Of a stretch of DNA of 64,000 nt, positions 17,191-25,135 are shown in pieces. Made by a program: the position numbers and the translations under genes. Under the pieces are notes generated by a model. That model searched no databases. It saw only the letters and a list, made by a program, of their open reading frames with translations, and had not been told where the DNA came from. The stretch covers positions 59,115 to 123,114 of the forward strand of contig CALWFV010000006.1 of NCBI GenBank assembly GCA_944377745.1. The letters run 5' to 3'. Numbering within the stretch: position 1 is the stretch's first letter; every line of letters starts with the position of its first letter. This stretch comes from an uncultured Mediterraneibacter sp. (lineage in GTDB: Bacteria > Bacillota > Clostridia > Lachnospirales > Lachnospiraceae).

Positions 17191-18897
17191 TTAATTTCCT
17201 GCCGCAGCCTCAGAAGATCCCGCTTCCATTTCCGCAAGGGATTCCTGATAGCTGTCGAAATATTTCTGCTTGATCTGCAGATATTCAGATAAACCGTAGT
17301 CTTCCATCTTCTGCAGATACTCGTCCCACTCTTCCTCGATGCCGCCGTTTAAGATCCAGTCCGCCTTCTTCTGCTCCGCGTATTTCTTGATATCCGTGTC
17401 AAGCTGCGACACTCTGTTGGTGTCGTCGATGCTCATAAATACATTCGGATAAACATACTTGCTGTGCATATCGTCCAGATAAACTTCATGCATATTGTCG
17501 AGGCGCCATTTGGCATCGTCCGGCTGTGTCACATAGACGTCATAGTAATCATTCAGCACAGCCAGCGGACCGTTGACGGACTGCGCCTGGCGCACTTCCA
17601 CCGGGGAAGCATCCCCCAGGTCGAGATGTTTGAGCATCGGTTCGCCCTCAGCGTTCGTGCTCAACTCAAAAATGTTGTCCGCGTCCTTTTCCCCGTAGGT
17701 TCCCCAGTTATTCTGCGGAGACTGGAGGGGAGCGTACATCTGGTCGATCCATGCCGCCGCAAGCGCCGTATCCCGGCAGCTTGTCGTAAGCACGCATCTT
17801 CCGCGGTCAAATCCACTGGTCTCGCTTCCGTTCTGCCTTGTAATATTGACAAGACCGTCCGGACCCGCAAGAGCCGGCATCATCACGTAATCCTCATAGT
17901 TGTCGATATTTGCGATGTCCCACGTAAAGCAGAGACCGTATCTGTGGTTCTTGCCCTTTGCCACATAAGTAGACCACTCCTGGGTAAATGCTTCCGGGTC
18001 TACAAGATCCTGTTCCACAAGAGAGTGAAGCCACTCGATCCCTTCCTTGTAGCCTTCCTGCACAGCTGTATAGATCACTTCTCCGTCGTCTGTCACCGCG
18101 AAATGATCCGTGGTATCTCCATAACCCTCCCCGAAGCCGTTGATCAGGATCGCCGGGTCCTGGTCGCCGTTGTTGATGATAAACGACATGGGGATCACAT
18201 CGCCCTCAATATCAAATTCCTTTTCAAGGGCATCCGCGTTATCGCGGAATGCGATCAGCGCCTGCTCCAGTTCATCCGTTGTGGTCGGCACCTCAAGTCC
18301 CAGGAAATCCAGCCACTTTTTGTTAATATACGGGATATCGCCGATGGCCTGGATCGCTTCTTTCCCTTCTCCCAGCTGTTCGATCCATGGGAAAGAGTAG
18401 ATATGTCCGTCCGGTGCCGTCACCATGGTCCGATACTCCGGATATTTTTCAAACACAGCCTGAAGGTTGGGCATATATTTGTCGATCAGATTCTCCAGCG
18501 GGATGATGATCCCCTGTTTCGCATAGCGGAGCAGATCGTAGTCGTTCATTCCCGCGGTAAACAGTCCGTCCGGAAGATTTCCGAACTGTGCCAGAGCAAG
18601 GTTTTTCTTATCCGCGAACTGATCTTCCACAAAGCAGGTCCAGTCGATATGTACATTGGTCTGCTCCTCCAGTCTCTGAAAGATCAGTTTTTCGTTGGGC
18701 TCCTGTGTTGTCGTTGCCGGAGCGCTTGTTATAAATGAAAGTTCTTTTGTTTCTTTTAACGGAAACGTGACATCTTCAACAGGTGTATCCGGATCCAGAT
18801 CCGCAACCTGTCCGGTTCCGCTGCTGCATCCGAACAGGGACAATACCATTATCAGGGACAATCCAAGCCCGGTCAGTCTCTTGATTCTTTTTTTCAT
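17191..18897 (-). CDS. Extracellular sugar-binding lipoprotein (LplA type)
   Basis: A 568-residue substrate-binding protein. The lipoprotein signal MKKRIKRLTGLGLSLIMVLS ends in the lipobox SLFGCSS, Cys at residue 24. The mature part is the large two-lobe fold used by LplA/YtcQ-type importers (FQRLEEQTNVHIDW, LENLIDKYMPNL). It is encoded between the permease genes and GH32. The likely ligand is a fructo-oligosaccharide, inferred from the GH32 neighbour. It is separated from the lplC-like gene by 14 bases. Confidence 0.92.
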   Translation of the reverse strand: MKKRIKRLTGLGLSLIMVLSLFGCSSGTGQVADLDPDTPVEDVTFPLKETKELSFITSAPATTTQEPNEKLIFQRLEEQTNVHIDWTCFVEDQFADKKNLALAQFGNLPDGLFTAGMNDYDLLRYAKQGIIIPLENLIDKYMPNLQAVFEKYPEYRTMVTAPDGHIYSFPWIEQLGEGKEAIQAIGDIPYINKKWLDFLGLEVPTTTDELEQALIAFRDNADALEKEFDIEGDVIPMSFIINNGDQDPAILINGFGEGYGDTTDHFAVTDDGEVIYTAVQEGYKEGIEWLHSLVEQDLVDPEAFTQEWSTYVAKGKNHRYGLCFTWDIANIDNYEDYVMMPALAGPDGLVNITRQNGSETSGFDRGRCVLTTSCRDTALAAAWIDQMYAPLQSPQNNWGTYGEKDADNIFELSTNAEGEPMLKHLDLGDASPVEVRQAQSVNGPLAVLNDYYDVYVTQPDDAKWRLDNMHEVYLDDMHSKYVYPNVFMSIDDTNRVSQLDTDIKKYAEQKKADWILNGGIEEEWDEYLQKMEDYGLSEYLQIKQKYFDSYQESLAEMEAGSSEAAAGN

Positions 18898-18911
18898 ACT
18901 CTATCGGCCTC

Positions 18912-19811
18912 CTAACCTTTTACGGAACCTACCATGATTCCCTTGTCAAAATATTTCTGGAAGAACGGATACATGATCAGCAGCGGGATACTCGATACAA
19001 CGATCGTAGCATATTTCAAAAGTTCCGCCACTTTTGCCATCTCCGCCGTGCTCTGGATATCCGCGATCATTCCCGGCTGAGGAGTGTTCTGCACAAGGAT
19101 GGATCGAAGCACAAGCTGCAGCGGCTGCAGGTTTGCGTCATTCAGATAGATCATGGCGTCAAAGTAGCTGTTCCACATTCCTACAAAGGACCAGAGAGCA
19201 AGCACCGCGATGATCGGCTTGCACACCGGCATCATGATCTTGAAAAAATGCTGGATCTCGTTCGCCCCGTCGAGAGCGGAAGCCTCACGGAGTTCTCCCG
19301 GTATAGACTGGAAATAGGTCCTTGCAAGGATCATATTCCAGACATTGAATGCTCCCGGAAGAAGGATCGCCCAGATCGTATTGACCATGTGCAGGTTATT
19401 GATCAGGATAAAGGTGGGGATCATGCCGCCGCCGAAAAACATGGTGATCACAAAGATCACATTGAAAAAGTTTCTGCCTACGAATTCCTTCTTTGACATG
19501 GGATACGCCGCCAGCAGCGTGACGAACACGGAGATCACGGTAAATGCAGCCGAATAGAATAAAGAGTTTGCGAATCCCCGCCAGATCATGTCGTTTTCCA
19601 GGACACGTCTGTAGGCATCCAGTGTCCAGTCCTTAAAGTTAAAACTGATTCCCTGATTGTTCAGCACATTTGGGTCCATAAAAGAAGCCAGCACCACGTA
19701 TACCAGGGGAACAAATACCGCCAGCACAAAAAGACCGAGCAGCGTATATCCGACGCCGAGAATAACTTTGTCGGACGTTCCGAGTTTCATTTTTCTTCTC
19801 GTTTCCATCAT
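18912..19811 (-). CDS. Carbohydrate ABC permease (LplC/YtcP type)
   Basis: A 299-residue membrane subunit with about six helices; EAA loop REASALDGANEIQHFFKIMMPVCKP. The C-terminal FFQKYFDKGIMVGSVKG is a hallmark of the LplC/YtcP family. It partners the LplB-type subunit encoded 12 bases upstream. The start at 19811 has GGGGGA upstream and is one of two adjacent ATG codons. No ATPase is encoded in the operon. Confidence 0.93.
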   Translation of the reverse strand: MMETRRKMKLGTSDKVILGVGYTLLGLFVLAVFVPLVYVVLASFMDPNVLNNQGISFNFKDWTLDAYRRVLENDMIWRGFANSLFYSAAFTVISVFVTLLAAYPMSKKEFVGRNFFNVIFVITMFFGGGMIPTFILINNLHMVNTIWAILLPGAFNVWNMILARTYFQSIPGELREASALDGANEIQHFFKIMMPVCKPIIAVLALWSFVGMWNSYFDAMIYLNDANLQPLQLVLRSILVQNTPQPGMIADIQSTAEMAKVAELLKYATIVVSSIPLLIMYPFFQKYFDKGIMVGSVKG

Positions 19812-19823
19812 CTAATCCCCCTT

Positions 19824-20762
19824 TTATAATCCTTCGCCGTCATTTAACTTCTTCACAACCCAGTTTACAAAGATCAGAAGGATCACATTGATCACGGAGT
19901 TGAAAAGACCGACCGCCGTCGAATATCCATAGTCGCCGTTCAGAAGGCCGAGCCTGTATACATAAGTAGAAAGGATCTCGGAAGCCGGAAGGTTCATATC
20001 CGTCTGCAGCGCGTAGGCTTTCTCGAATCCGATGCTCATGATATTTCCCGCCTGCAGGATAAACTGTATCACGATGATATTCTTGATGGCAGGCAGCTGT
20101 ACATACCGTATCTGCTGAAGGATATTGGCTCCGTCCACGATCGCCGCTTCCTCCAGATCCTTGCTGGCATTGGAAAGGGCCGCCGTGTACATGATGGAGG
20201 ACCATCCTGCCGTCTGCCAGATCCCGCTGGCGATATAGATCGTACGGAACGCCTCCGGCATGGTCATCCAGTTCGTGTCGATCCCCAGCAGTGAATTGAT
20301 CGGTCCCACCGGGGACAGGAACATACGGACCATACCGCAGAGTACGATGACCGAGATAAAGTTCGGCGCGTAGATCAGAAGCTGGATCTTCTTACGGATC
20401 CCGGTCCTGCGGATCTGGTTCAGGAGAAGAGCCAGAATGATCGGTATGGGGAATCCCCACAGCAGACCGAACACACTCAGCTTCAATGTGTTCATCAGAT
20501 AACTCATGAAATCCGGCGATGAAAGGAAGCGCCGGAAATACTCCAGCCCCACCCAGGGACTTCCCAGAACCCCCTCTATGACGTTGTAATCTTCAAATGC
20601 GATCAGGATCCCTCCCATGGGACCGTATTTGAAGATCAGGGTGAGCAGCAGCCCCGGCAGAAGAAAGAATACATACAACTGCCAGTTCTTTTTTACATAC
20701 TTCAGTTTTTCCCGCGGCGTCTGTTTTGCCAGCGCCGTACTTTTTTTACGGAAAGCTCTCAT
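19824..20762 (-). CDS. Carbohydrate ABC permease (LplB/YteP type)
   Basis: A 312-residue membrane subunit. After a basic N-terminus, the first helix is LYVFFLLPGLLLTLIFKYGP. The EAA loop is LEEAAIVDGANILQQIRYVQLP and the C-terminus is FVNWVVKKLNDGEGL, as in LplB/YteP proteins. It is the first gene of the operon with LplC, binding protein and GH32. The ribosome site AGGAGGGG lies just upstream. Its leader contains one of the TTTACATTTGCA operator-like repeats. Confidence 0.93.
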   Translation of the reverse strand: MRAFRKKSTALAKQTPREKLKYVKKNWQLYVFFLLPGLLLTLIFKYGPMGGILIAFEDYNVIEGVLGSPWVGLEYFRRFLSSPDFMSYLMNTLKLSVFGLLWGFPIPIILALLLNQIRRTGIRKKIQLLIYAPNFISVIVLCGMVRMFLSPVGPINSLLGIDTNWMTMPEAFRTIYIASGIWQTAGWSSIMYTAALSNASKDLEEAAIVDGANILQQIRYVQLPAIKNIIVIQFILQAGNIMSIGFEKAYALQTDMNLPASEILSTYVYRLGLLNGDYGYSTAVGLFNSVINVILLIFVNWVVKKLNDGEGL

Positions 20763-20778
20763 TTTCTTACCCCTCCTG

Positions 20779-20922
20779 TTTTACATTTGCACCATTTACA
20801 TTTTTCGATCGATCTTTTTATGTATAGATGTTTTAAAGGTTGAGGTAATAGTAACATTACTTGTGCATTATGTCAATATTGTTTTTACATTTGCATCACT
20901 TTTTCATTTTACATTTGCATCA
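20779..20922. promoter_or_regulatory. Fructan operon promoter with repeated TTTACATTTGCA elements
   Basis: Minus-strand promoter: -35 TTGACA at 20876-20871, 17-base spacer, -10 TACTAT at 20853-20848. Three copies of the 15-mer TTTACATTTGCAYCA flank it: near 20780-20794 (downstream leader), 20884-20898 and 20908-20922 (just upstream of -35). They are likely binding sites of the divergent LacI-type repressor, or of a second factor. Confidence 0.75.
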
Positions 20923-20984
20923 TTTTCTTTATTTTTCACATACTTATACGCATTTCACCTCATTTTTATAGCAGCTTTATTTAT

Positions 20985-21024
20985 ACATTTGACAAATGTG
21001 CACAAATCATATACATTAAATGTA
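20985..21024 (+). promoter_or_regulatory. lacI-type gene promoter overlapped by two palindromic operators
   Basis: The -35 TTGACA (20989-20994) lies inside the palindrome ACATTTGACAAATGT (20985-20999). After a 17-base spacer the -10 TACATT (21012-21017) lies inside the palindrome TACATTAAATGTA (21012-21024). Both share the half-site ACATTTG/ACATT with the repeats near the permease promoter, so the repressor probably controls its own gene. Confidence 0.75.
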
Positions 21025-21055
21025 ACACCACTAACCGGAAAGAGGTACTATTATT

Positions 21056-22093
21056 ATGGAAAAGAAAGTTACGATCCAGGATATTGCAGACGCGTTGGGC
21101 CTTTCCAGAAATACAGTATCAAAAGCACTGAACAATACGGGGGTCCTGGCGGAAGAAACACGTCAGAAGGTTCTTGAAAAAGCCGCGGAGATGGGATACC
21201 GCCGTTTTATCTATCTTTCCCGGTCCTCATCTTCTGATGAGAATACCGAAATAAAAGAACTGGCGCTGATCACACAGAACATGCCGTATGGTTCTCATTT
21301 CGGGACCTACGCGCTGAATACTTTTCAGGAAAAGATCAGCCGGAACAATTACCGGCTTTCCATGTTCCCGGTAAGAGAGGCGGAAATCTCCTCCCTCCAG
21401 CTTCCCATGGGTTTTAACAGGGAAAAGACAGCCGGGATCCTCTGCCTGGAAATGTTTGATCCGGAATATATCGAGATGCTGGACACTCTTGGTATCCCGC
21501 TTCTTTTTATCGATACGGCGGCCGACGCGGACATGACTCAGATCCGGGCGGATTTCCTGTTAATGGAGAACCATCTGAGCATTTTCAACCTGACCGATAC
21601 ACTGATACAGAACGGATACAGGAATTTTGCCTTTGCCGGGGAGCCGAAGCACTGCCGTTCTTTCAACGAACGGTATGAAGGTTTTATGCACGCTCTTACT
21701 GTAAACAGGCTCACTCCTTCCATCTCTCAGTTTACGGGGCGGACCGTTTTTGACACCCCGCAGAACCTTGCGGAAACCATCCGGCGGACGATCCAGCTCC
21801 CGGACGTTTTTATCTGCGCAAATGATTTTGTTGCCATAGACCTGATCCGGGCTCTGAAGAAACAGGGGATCCGGGTGCCGGAGGATGTACTGGTCACCGG
21901 ATTCGACAACTCCGCCGAATCAAGGATCATCGATCCTCATCTTACCACCGTCGATATCCCCAGTTCAAAGATGGGATATATCGCCGCCGACATGCTGCTC
22001 TCCCGGATCAATGAGCCGGATATGCCGTACCGTATCACACATGTCCGGACCACGCTGAAGTTCCGGGCGTCAACAGGGGAATTAAAACTGTAG
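21056..22093 (+). CDS. LacI-family transcription repressor
   Basis: A 345-residue repressor. Residues 4-50 are the LacI helix-turn-helix plus hinge: VTIQDIADALGLSRNTVSKALNN. The rest is a periplasmic-binding-like sensor domain with DVFICANDFVAIDLIRALKKQG and the terminal DEVLVTGFDNS-like segment (DVLVTGFDNSAESRIIDP). It is divergent from the lplB-lplC-SBP-GH32 operon and separated from it by an operator-rich region. It therefore likely represses the operon until a fructan or sucrose signal binds. A strong terminator overlaps its stop codon. Confidence 0.93.
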   Translation: MEKKVTIQDIADALGLSRNTVSKALNNTGVLAEETRQKVLEKAAEMGYRRFIYLSRSSSSDENTEIKELALITQNMPYGSHFGTYALNTFQEKISRNNYRLSMFPVREAEISSLQLPMGFNREKTAGILCLEMFDPEYIEMLDTLGIPLLFIDTAADADMTQIRADFLLMENHLSIFNLTDTLIQNGYRNFAFAGEPKHCRSFNERYEGFMHALTVNRLTPSISQFTGRTVFDTPQNLAETIRRTIQLPDVFICANDFVAIDLIRALKKQGIRVPEDVLVTGFDNSAESRIIDPHLTTVDIPSSKMGYIAADMLLSRINEPDMPYRITHVRTTLKFRASTGELKL

Positions 22094-22128
22094 CCGCACC
22101 AGACCGTCACTGACGGAGCGGCTTTTTC
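22092..22128 (+). terminator. Terminator of the lacI-type gene
   Basis: AGCCGC (from 22092, inside the stop codon) pairs with GCGGCT, with an inner CCGTCA/TGACGG helix, and is followed by TTTTT. A classic intrinsic terminator. Confidence 0.85.
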
Positions 22129-22141
22129 TACAGCATTCGCC

Positions 22142-22251
22142 TTTTCAATCCGCTTAGAATTGTATTGCACCTCGTCCACTACTTCGCTCACAGGTATATG
22201 GTTTCCGGCTTCGCAGCTTTTCGGGCTGTTCGTTTGCCTTGCCTTTATCTT
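22142..22251 (-). repeat. Remnant copy of a mobile-element gene leader
   Basis: Bases 22142-22162 are identical to 26260-26280, and 22163-22251 match 26463-26551 with four differences. In the intact copy these two blocks are separated by 182 bases that include the start of the gene at 26067-26396. So this is an internally deleted copy of that locus, left outside the present element. It supports an older related insertion having occupied 22142-23530. Confidence 0.75.
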
Positions 22252-22328
22252 GATTACGTTATAACCCTTTTCAAGTTATATGCCAACCTTTTTGTAATAT
22301 ATTTTTTATTGTTTTTATGTTTAATAGG

Positions 22329-22357
22329 TTGGTTTATAACCTGTTTATTGTTATAAT
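22329..22357 (+). promoter_or_regulatory. Promoter of small HTH gene
   Basis: -35 TTGGTT (22329-22334), 17-base spacer, -10 TATAAT (22352-22357). The -35 region is part of GGTTGGTTTATAACC, and related ATAACC/GGTTAT blocks lie at 22258 and 22350. These are possible autoregulatory sites for the HTH protein. The rest of 22252-22328 is AT-rich with nothing recognised. Confidence 0.7.
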
Positions 22358-22381
22358 CAAGACAGAAAGCGAGGTGTCATT

Positions 22382-22609
22382 ATGCCAATAATATACAAAG
22401 ATAACGAACAGATTGTTATTGAAATAAAAAAGCTCATGCTCGAAAACAAGATATCTCAACGTGAAATTGCTGATAAAATGAATATCAAACCGCAAGGACT
22501 AACCAAAATATTAAACAAGAAAAATTTCGGTTTTGAAGATGCAGAAAGAATCCTTTCTGCTATGGGATACAATCTAATAGTCGATTTTCAAAGCAACCTA
22601 GAGGTTTAA
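22382..22609 (+). CDS. Small HTH (XRE-like) DNA-binding protein
   Basis: A 75-residue protein with one helix-turn-helix: ENKISQREIADKMNIKPQGLTKILN. The C-terminal part (FEDAERILSAMGYNLIVDF) is typical of compact Cro/C1-type regulators in clostridial mobile DNA. AT-rich relative to neighbours, which fits transfer. Together with the two following genes it forms a small tandem set just outside the left end of the integrated element. Confidence 0.8.
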   Translation: MPIIYKDNEQIVIEIKKLMLENKISQREIADKMNIKPQGLTKILNKKNFGFEDAERILSAMGYNLIVDFQSNLEV

Positions 22610-22633
22610 GCACCACGAAAGGATGTGCATTTT

Positions 22634-22837
22634 ATGAAACTATGGTGGCGCTGTCCGAATTGCGGAAACAAGGTTGATTTTACAGAAGAATTAATAGACA
22701 CTTGCTTTGATCCTGAGGACGGAGAAGCTTATTTTGATCCTGAACATGGGATTATTTTTCACACAATATTTTGTCATTCCTGCGGTGCCTCATGGATTAT
22801 GGACATTGGCAGTATAAGCCGGGAATTTATCAAATAG
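22634..22837 (+). CDS. Small CxxC zinc-ribbon-like protein
   Basis: A 67-residue protein with two Cys pairs, WRCPNCGN near the N-terminus and FCHSCGASW further on, the layout of a zinc ribbon. The acidic centre (DPEDGEAYFDPEHG) separates them. The start is at 22634 (MKLWWRCPNCG) after GAAAGGATG; a GTG three codons earlier is the alternative. Function unknown. It sits between the HTH gene and the Uma2 gene, with nearly the same ribosome-site sequence as the latter. Confidence 0.7.
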   Translation: MKLWWRCPNCGNKVDFTEELIDTCFDPEDGEAYFDPEHGIIFHTIFCHSCGASWIMDIGSISREFIK

Positions 22838-22868
22838 CAATCTTATTTTCAAGAAAGGATGTGTTACT

Positions 22869-23414
22869 ATGCCATTACCACAGCAGAACAAAGAATATAC
22901 CATTGATGATATCTATGCCCTGCCGGACGGCCAGAGGGCAGAACTGATCGATGGACAGATGTATATGATGGCGCCGCCTACGCGGAAGCATCAGCAGATA
23001 CTTGGTGCCCTCTATCGTAAGGTTGCGGACTACATTGACAAGAAAGGCGGCTCCTGCGAGGTCGATATCGCCCCATTTGCTGTATTTCTGAATGCAGATG
23101 ATAAAAACTATGTCGAACCGGATATAAGCGTTATTTGCAATCCCGACAAGCTCACAGACAAAGGCTGCACAGGCGCGCCGGACTGGATCATTGAGATCGT
23201 TTCTCCGGGCAGCAGGCGAACAGACTACTATACCAAATTGTTCAAATACCGTACTGCCGGAGTTCGTGAATACTGGATTGTTGATCCTGAGAAAAACAGG
23301 ATCATGGTTTATTCCTTTGAGTCCGACGATACCGCAGAATATACTTTCTCTGAGGCTGTCAAAGTCGGGATCTATGATGATCTGGAAATTGATTTCAACT
23401 CAATAGATATCTAA
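22869..23414 (+). CDS. Uma2-family putative endonuclease (DUF820)
   Basis: A 181-residue PD-(D/E)XK-fold protein. Motifs seen: RAELIDGQMYMM near residue 22, VEPDISVIC (catalytic Asp) near 97, and DWIIEIVSPGSRRTDYYTKLFKYR (E and later K/R) near 120. Uma2 proteins are predicted restriction-endonuclease-like nucleases, widely distributed in mobile regions; their physiological role is not established. It ends the three-gene group 22382-23414. The 113 bases after it up to the terminator at 23528 show no gene. Confidence 0.85.
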   Translation: MPLPQQNKEYTIDDIYALPDGQRAELIDGQMYMMAPPTRKHQQILGALYRKVADYIDKKGGSCEVDIAPFAVFLNADDKNYVEPDISVICNPDKLTDKGCTGAPDWIIEIVSPGSRRTDYYTKLFKYRTAGVREYWIVDPEKNRIMVYSFESDDTAEYTFSEAVKVGIYDDLEIDFNSIDI

Positions 23415-23527
23415 ATATCAACAACAGAAAGCAACTTACATCATCAGAAAGAGATGCACTACTGGAAAAAATTTCGAGACACTGTCGACTCTGCCGAATT
23501 TACACGAGATTATTAATAAATATATAA

Positions 23528-23561
23528 AGCACCCTGTCCTCCACGGGATAGAGTGCTTTTT
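23528..23561 (+). terminator. Terminator upstream of the orphan queT leader
   Basis: AGCACCCTGTCC / GGGATAGAGTGCT hairpin followed by TTTTTC. A close homologue is found at 32544-32577 inside the right end of the element, in the same position relative to the promoter and leader RNA. Confidence 0.8.
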
Positions 23562-23581
23562 CATTTCATTGTGGGTACGGC

Positions 23582-23610
23582 TTGAATTTCAGCCCTCTCC
23601 GTGTTATACT
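23582..23610 (+). promoter_or_regulatory. Original (now orphan) queT promoter
   Basis: -35 TTGAAT (23582-23587), 17-base spacer, -10 TATACT (23605-23610). It drives the leader RNA at 23616-23717, but the downstream DNA is now the inserted element, where a terminator (23758-23796) stops the transcript. By position it should be the chromosomal queT promoter before insertion. Confidence 0.7.
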
Positions 23611-23615
23611 ATCCA

Positions 23616-23717
23616 ACGTTGCAAAGCCCACAAAAACCAAGGTCTATCGGGCTTGCCGCCGATTCCCGGCGTTAAATGAATCGAGTGTTCGAGACCTTCC
23701 ACTCGTAAAACAAAACT
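23616..23717 (+). ncRNA. Orphan queT-type leader (preQ1 riboswitch-like)
   Basis: Three stems are visible: GCAAAGCCC/GGGCTTGC (23621-23656, one A bulged), CGCCG/CGGCG (23657-23671), and CGAGTG/CACTCG (23682-23705). A conserved AAGGTCT (23639-23645) in the first loop complements AGACCTT (23692-23698) in the third loop, suggesting a loop-loop pseudoknot. The copy at 32643-32730 has different stem bases that still pair. The link to preQ1 comes from queT downstream of that second copy. The exact riboswitch class was not checked. Confidence 0.65.
23682..23717. other. attL: left 36-bp core repeat of the integrated element
   Basis: Thirty-six bases identical to 32707-32742, starting CGAGTGTTCGAGACC and ending AAACAAAACT. 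The first 24 bases form the inverted repeat CGAGTG...CACTCG that is also the third stem of the leader RNA, a typical crossover target for a tyrosine recombinase. Confidence 0.85.
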
Positions 23718-23757
23718 TCGATTCTTACCTATTTATATAGGTTTATGGTTGATTATT

Positions 23758-23796
23758 GAGCCTTGAAAACAGCGTGTTTTCAGGCTCTTTCTTTTT
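23758..23796 (+). terminator. Terminator just inside attL
   Basis: GAGCCTTGAAAACA (23758-23771) pairs with TGTTTTCAGGCTC (23775-23787, one base offset), followed by TTTCTTTTT. It points rightward, so it ends transcripts coming through the core: the orphan leader in the integrated state, or the element's own leader RNA in the excised circle. Confidence 0.85.
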
Positions 23797-23822
23797 ATTA
23801 TGATTTATCATGATATATGCAG

Positions 23823-23842
23823 TTTGGTACTTTTTTGGTACT
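23823..23842. other. Putative integrase arm-type site, left
   Basis: TTTGGTACTTTTTTGGTACT, two GGTAC copies 13 bases apart, identical to 32582-32601. It is 105 bases from the core repeat. The N-terminal domain of Tn916-like integrases binds such arm repeats. Confidence 0.7.
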
Positions 23843-23874
23843 GTCAGAATAAAAATAGAGGGCAGCAGGTCCCT

Positions 23875-24993
23875 CTAAAATACATTCGCTATTTTCTCCA
23901 TTTCCTCCGCCTTTGTATCCGGCAAAACGTGACTGTACAGATCCATTGTCATAGCAAGAGAACTATGCCCGAGAATCGTCTTTAATACCTGCGGTTGCAT
24001 CCCCGCCTCTATTGCTCTGGTGGCAAATGTATGCCGGAACACATGGGAAGTGATCCTCGGGAAGTCATGGCCTGCTGCCCTGATCCGCTTTATAGTCCGG
24101 TCTATTTCTGCCTGTATTCTTTCCCGGCTTAGCGCCTCCCCTCTTTCATTGCAGAAAATATACTGATTCATATTAACGACCTTAAAGCCCCAGTAATTCC
24201 GCTGTGCCTCTATATGCTCCAATACGGCAGCAGTCAGCGGGATATCCCTTGTAGAAGTCCGTGTTTTTGGCGTGTCCTCTATATATCCGTGATGCTCAAT
24301 ATATTTCAGCGTGCGCCTGACGTGTATAACGTTTGCTTTTCGGTCTATATCCGGATATTTAAGCCCCTGCATCTCTCCTTTTCTCATGCCAGTGCGGAGC
24401 ATAACCTCAAAGAAATGATATAAATAGCTTTCCTCCGCATATTCCATGAACAACGCCTGCTGCTCTCTTGTCATAGCCTTCCGTGTTTTCTTCTCCGTCT
24501 GACGTGGTAATTCTGCTAATTTCACCGGATTCCGTTCAATCAGACCGTTCCGTTCTGCCTGCTTAAAACAGCCATTCAACACAGCAGATATAATTTTGAT
24601 GCTTGAAAGTGCATACCCCTCTTTTACCAGATCATTGTATAATTTTTGAATATGCTCGCCTCGTATATCATTTAAGTTCCTGCTACCGAGTCTGCTCTTA
24701 ATGACACTCTGATAATATTTTTCATAGCTGGTATATGTTCCGATCTTCACCCGATTCTTTTTATATTCCTCCAGCCATGTTTTATACCATTCGTCCAATG
24801 TGAGCTTTTCTTTTGCCACATACAGCCCATGCTCCAGCTTATATTTAAGCTCTGTCATGGCTTTCTGCGTCTCTGTGACCGTTTTCCCATGCACAAGGTA
24901 TCTTTTCCCCTGATACATGAAACGCCCTTCAAAATCTTCATAGCGCTGCCTTATTCCTTTCGGGAGCTTTCTCCCTCGCTTATCAACTGCCAT
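23875..24993 (-). CDS. Tyrosine site-specific recombinase (integrase)
   Basis: A 372-residue Tn916/phage-type integrase that would catalyse insertion and excision at the 36-bp core. Domains: arm-binding N-terminus (about 1-60, FEGRFMYQGKRYLVHGKT), SAM-like core-binding domain (about 65-160), catalytic domain (about 170-372). Catalytic residues seen: Arg in MLRTGMRKGEMQGL, Lys in the following beta hairpin, HVFRHTFATRAIE (H-x-x-R), HSS in LGHSSLAMTMDLY, and nucleophile Tyr in DLYSHV. Start at 24993 has AAAGGAGCAGGC. It lies next to attL, reading toward it, the normal position. Confidence 0.95.
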   Translation of the reverse strand: MAVDKRGRKLPKGIRQRYEDFEGRFMYQGKRYLVHGKTVTETQKAMTELKYKLEHGLYVAKEKLTLDEWYKTWLEEYKKNRVKIGTYTSYEKYYQSVIKSRLGSRNLNDIRGEHIQKLYNDLVKEGYALSSIKIISAVLNGCFKQAERNGLIERNPVKLAELPRQTEKKTRKAMTREQQALFMEYAEESYLYHFFEVMLRTGMRKGEMQGLKYPDIDRKANVIHVRRTLKYIEHHGYIEDTPKTRTSTRDIPLTAAVLEHIEAQRNYWGFKVVNMNQYIFCNERGEALSRERIQAEIDRTIKRIRAAGHDFPRITSHVFRHTFATRAIEAGMQPQVLKTILGHSSLAMTMDLYSHVLPDTKAEEMEKIANVF

Positions 24994-25135
24994 GCCTGCT
25001 CCTTTCTCTGCCGGCTGAACGTCAGTTCACATATTGCAATAGGGCCACATGACAGTATATAATCATGTCGACCCTTTATCGTGTGTATTGGGTTATTTCT
25101 GTTTTGCCTCGTGGTGTTGCCGCACCGCGGGGCTT

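Noticed and set aside
17464-18738. Open frame of 424 codons on the plus strand
   Set aside because: Antisense to the sugar-binding lipoprotein gene, which has a perfect lipobox and operon context.
21937-22191. ORF MSEVVDEVQYNSKRIEKAN on the minus strand
   Set aside because: Runs through the lacI terminator and antisense to the lacI gene; the conserved part is the deleted remnant of an element gene leader.
23528-23717. Second functional queT-type operon leader on the left side
   Set aside because: No coding gene follows; the transcript meets a terminator within 50 bases of the core, and the 36-bp identity with arm sites marks it as attL.
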